A stretch of DNA of 7,540 nucleotides from Alphaproteobacteria bacterium. GTDB lineage: Bacteria; Pseudomonadota; Alphaproteobacteria; RS24. The stretch lies in the NCBI GenBank assembly GCA_022428185.1, contig JAKMCZ010000090.1, positions 1-7,540 on the forward strand. The letters run 5' to 3'. Shown here in pieces: positions 6,550 to 7,540 of this stretch. Both the position numbers and the translations under genes were made by a program. Numbering within the stretch: position 1 is the stretch's first letter; each line of letters begins with the position of its first letter. Under the pieces are notes generated by a model. The model saw only the letters and a list, made by a program, of their open reading frames with translations. It was not told the DNA's origin and did no database searches.

Positions 6550-7002
6550 ATGCGCCCTTCTTGCAAATTTTTAGCCGTTTTATCAGCGCTTTGGTTAACC
6601 GCTTGCGGGTCAATTCCCGACACGCAGCGTTTCAAGACCGATTTTCAAAGCGCGGTGCAAGCCTATGAGGCGGGCGATTACGCAGCCGCGCGCAAATTAT
6701 GGCAGCCCTTGGCCGATAATTATGATTTGGCGGCCTTGCGCAATCTCGGGCATCTATATCGCCTCGGTCAGGGGGTTGAAAAAAACGCTGAAAAAGCGCG
6801 CCGCTATTATGAGAAAGCGGCAAAGCTAGGTCATGCACCCTCGCAGACCAATTTGGCTGAGCTTTATCTAAGCGGTGACGGGATTACCCAAGATAGCGAA
6901 AAAGGCACGGCATGGCTGAAAAAAGCCGCCGCACAAGGTTATCGGCCGGCCGAAACCCTGCTTGCCATTACGAGCCAGCGCTTCGAATTTCATACGCGCT
7001 AG
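6550..7002 (+). CDS. Sel1-repeat (TPR-like) lipoprotein
   Basis: A 150-residue predicted lipoprotein. The N terminus MRPSCKFLAVLSALWLTAC is a lipoprotein signal with lipobox LTAC and acylated Cys19, so the mature protein would be membrane-anchored facing the periplasm. The rest is helical repeat: a TPR-like helix pair (about 34-61), then two Sel1 units, roughly 62-97 (LGHLYRLGQGVEKNAEKARR) and 98-133 (LAELYLSGDGITQDSEKGTA), each ending in the KAA-x-x-G element. Such repeats usually bind proteins; the partner is unknown. The start is constrained: no alternative in-frame start lies just upstream, and the signal peptide needs this ATG. The only Shine-Dalgarno-like string, AAGGA (6544-6548), sits one base before the ATG, too close for normal use. 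It lies between pdxH and fabI, 60 bases before fabI. Confidence 0.88.
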   Translation: MRPSCKFLAVLSALWLTACGSIPDTQRFKTDFQSAVQAYEAGDYAAARKLWQPLADNYDLAALRNLGHLYRLGQGVEKNAEKARRYYEKAAKLGHAPSQTNLAELYLSGDGITQDSEKGTAWLKKAAAQGYRPAETLLAITSQRFEFHTR

Positions 7003-7053
7003 GCTTTTTGGGCGGCGCAGTTTATACAAAGACACTGAAAACGTGATTAAAAA

Positions 7054-7058
7054 GAGGG
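7054..7058 (+). promoter_or_regulatory. fabI ribosome binding site
   Basis: GAGGG lies 4 bases before the ATG at 7063 and supports that start. The 60-base gap from the lipoprotein stop (7003-7062) shows no convincing terminator hairpin, so read-through from the lipoprotein gene into fabI is possible, though a separate fabI promoter cannot be excluded. Confidence 0.65.
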
Positions 7059-7062
7059 CGAT

Positions 7063-7540
7063 ATGAGCCAGAACGTCATGCAGGGAAAACGCGGCCTGAT
7101 TATGGGGGTCGCCAATAAAAATTCGATTGCCTGGGGCATTGCACAGGCTTGCGCCGATGCCGGTGCTGAGCTGGCCTTCACCTATCAAGGCGATATGTTG
7201 TTGAAGCGTGTCGGGCCGCTGGCGGAAAGCGTCGGTTCTGATTTTGTCGAACCATGCGATGTAACAAATGAGGCCAGCATAGACGCTTTGTTCAAAAAGC
7301 TGGAAGCCAAATGGGGCAAGCTCGATTTCGTCGTGCATGCCATCGCTTTTGCCGGAAAAGAAGAACTGATGGGCCGCTATGTCGATACCTCGGCAGCGGC
7401 GTTTGATAAGGCGCTCAATATTAGTTGCTATAGTTTCACGGCAGTGGCGCAGCGGGCTGAAAAACTGATGGATGAAGGCGGCGCAATGCTGACCTTATCT
7501 TATTACGGTGCCGCCAAAGTGATACCGCATTACAATGTCA
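7063..7540 (+). CDS. fabI: Enoyl-[acyl-carrier-protein] reductase FabI (3' truncated by window)
   Basis: The first 159 residues of an NADH-dependent enoyl-ACP reductase, which performs the last reduction in each cycle of type II fatty-acid elongation. It is a short-chain dehydrogenase-fold protein of normally about 260-270 residues; about 60% is present, and the frame is open to the window edge. Visible signatures: the FabI-type cofactor loop GVANKNSIAWGIA (15-27), AFTYQGD (38-44), DVTNE (66-70), VHAIAFAGKEEL (91-102), and TLSYYGAAKVIPHYNV (144-159). Y147 and Y157 correspond to E. coli Y146 and Y156; the catalytic Lys (E. coli K163) falls outside the window. A95 occupies the position of E. 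coli G93, where substitutions affect triclosan and diazaborine sensitivity, but Ala there occurs naturally in other FabI proteins. Nothing suggests the gene is broken. Confidence 0.95.
   Translation, partial: MSQNVMQGKRGLIMGVANKNSIAWGIAQACADAGAELAFTYQGDMLLKRVGPLAESVGSDFVEPCDVTNEASIDALFKKLEAKWGKLDFVVHAIAFAGKEELMGRYVDTSAAAFDKALNISCYSFTAVAQRAEKLMDEGGAMLTLSYYGAAKVIPHYNV

Noticed and set aside
6868..7338. 156-residue minus-strand open frame across the lipoprotein end and fabI start
   Set aside because: It spans two well-supported genes on the other strand and the intergenic gap, with no domain signature.
1..7540. Mobile element, CRISPR array, tRNA/rRNA or defence system
   Set aside because: No transposase, integrase, terminal repeats, periodic repeats or RNA gene structure are visible; all space is taken by housekeeping-type genes with similar base composition.

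Overview
This window reads as ordinary, densely packed chromosome from a Gram-negative bacterium, most likely an alphaproteobacterium of moderate GC content. The taxonomic hint comes from the pdxH-fabI neighbourhood, an alphaproteobacterial-type FabI (GVANKNSIAWGIA start motif), a DUF1499 protein and a LACTB2-like metallo-beta-lactamase-fold protein. I cannot name a genus. There is no sign of mobile elements, CRISPR arrays, tRNA or rRNA genes, or compositional islands, and no exotic multi-gene system is evident.

Layout from left to right: (1) the first few codons of a minus-strand gene that leaves the window at position 1, recognised from a strong ribosome binding site; (2) a divergent plus-strand MBL-fold hydrolase (90-986); (3) a convergent two-gene minus-strand operon, an AlkK-like fatty-acyl-CoA ligase (3375 to 1732) followed by a DUF1499 membrane protein (1732 to 995), with stop and start overlapping by one base; (4) an 89-base divergent intergenic region with two inverted repeats; (5) a plus-strand amidase-signature hydrolase (3465-4922); (6) a minus-strand operon, pdxH (6478 to 5876) followed by a FieF-like metal efflux pump (5848 to 4925), whose end lies 2 bases from the amidase stop; (7) a 71-base divergent region with a TATATATA core; (8) a plus-strand Sel1-repeat lipoprotein (6550-7002), possibly translated from a leaderless message; (9) the 5' part of fabI (from 7063), cut by the window end.

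The genes cover unrelated household functions: fatty-acid activation (ligase), fatty-acid synthesis (FabI), vitamin B6 cofactor synthesis (PdxH), divalent-metal efflux (CDF), amide hydrolysis, and an envelope lipoprotein with helical repeats. The most useful second-look items are non-coding: inverted repeats between the divergent ligase and amidase genes, a small hairpin just 5' of the ligase ribosome binding site, and a -10-like element about 7 bases ahead of the lipoprotein start. No intergenic stretch exceeds about 90 bases.
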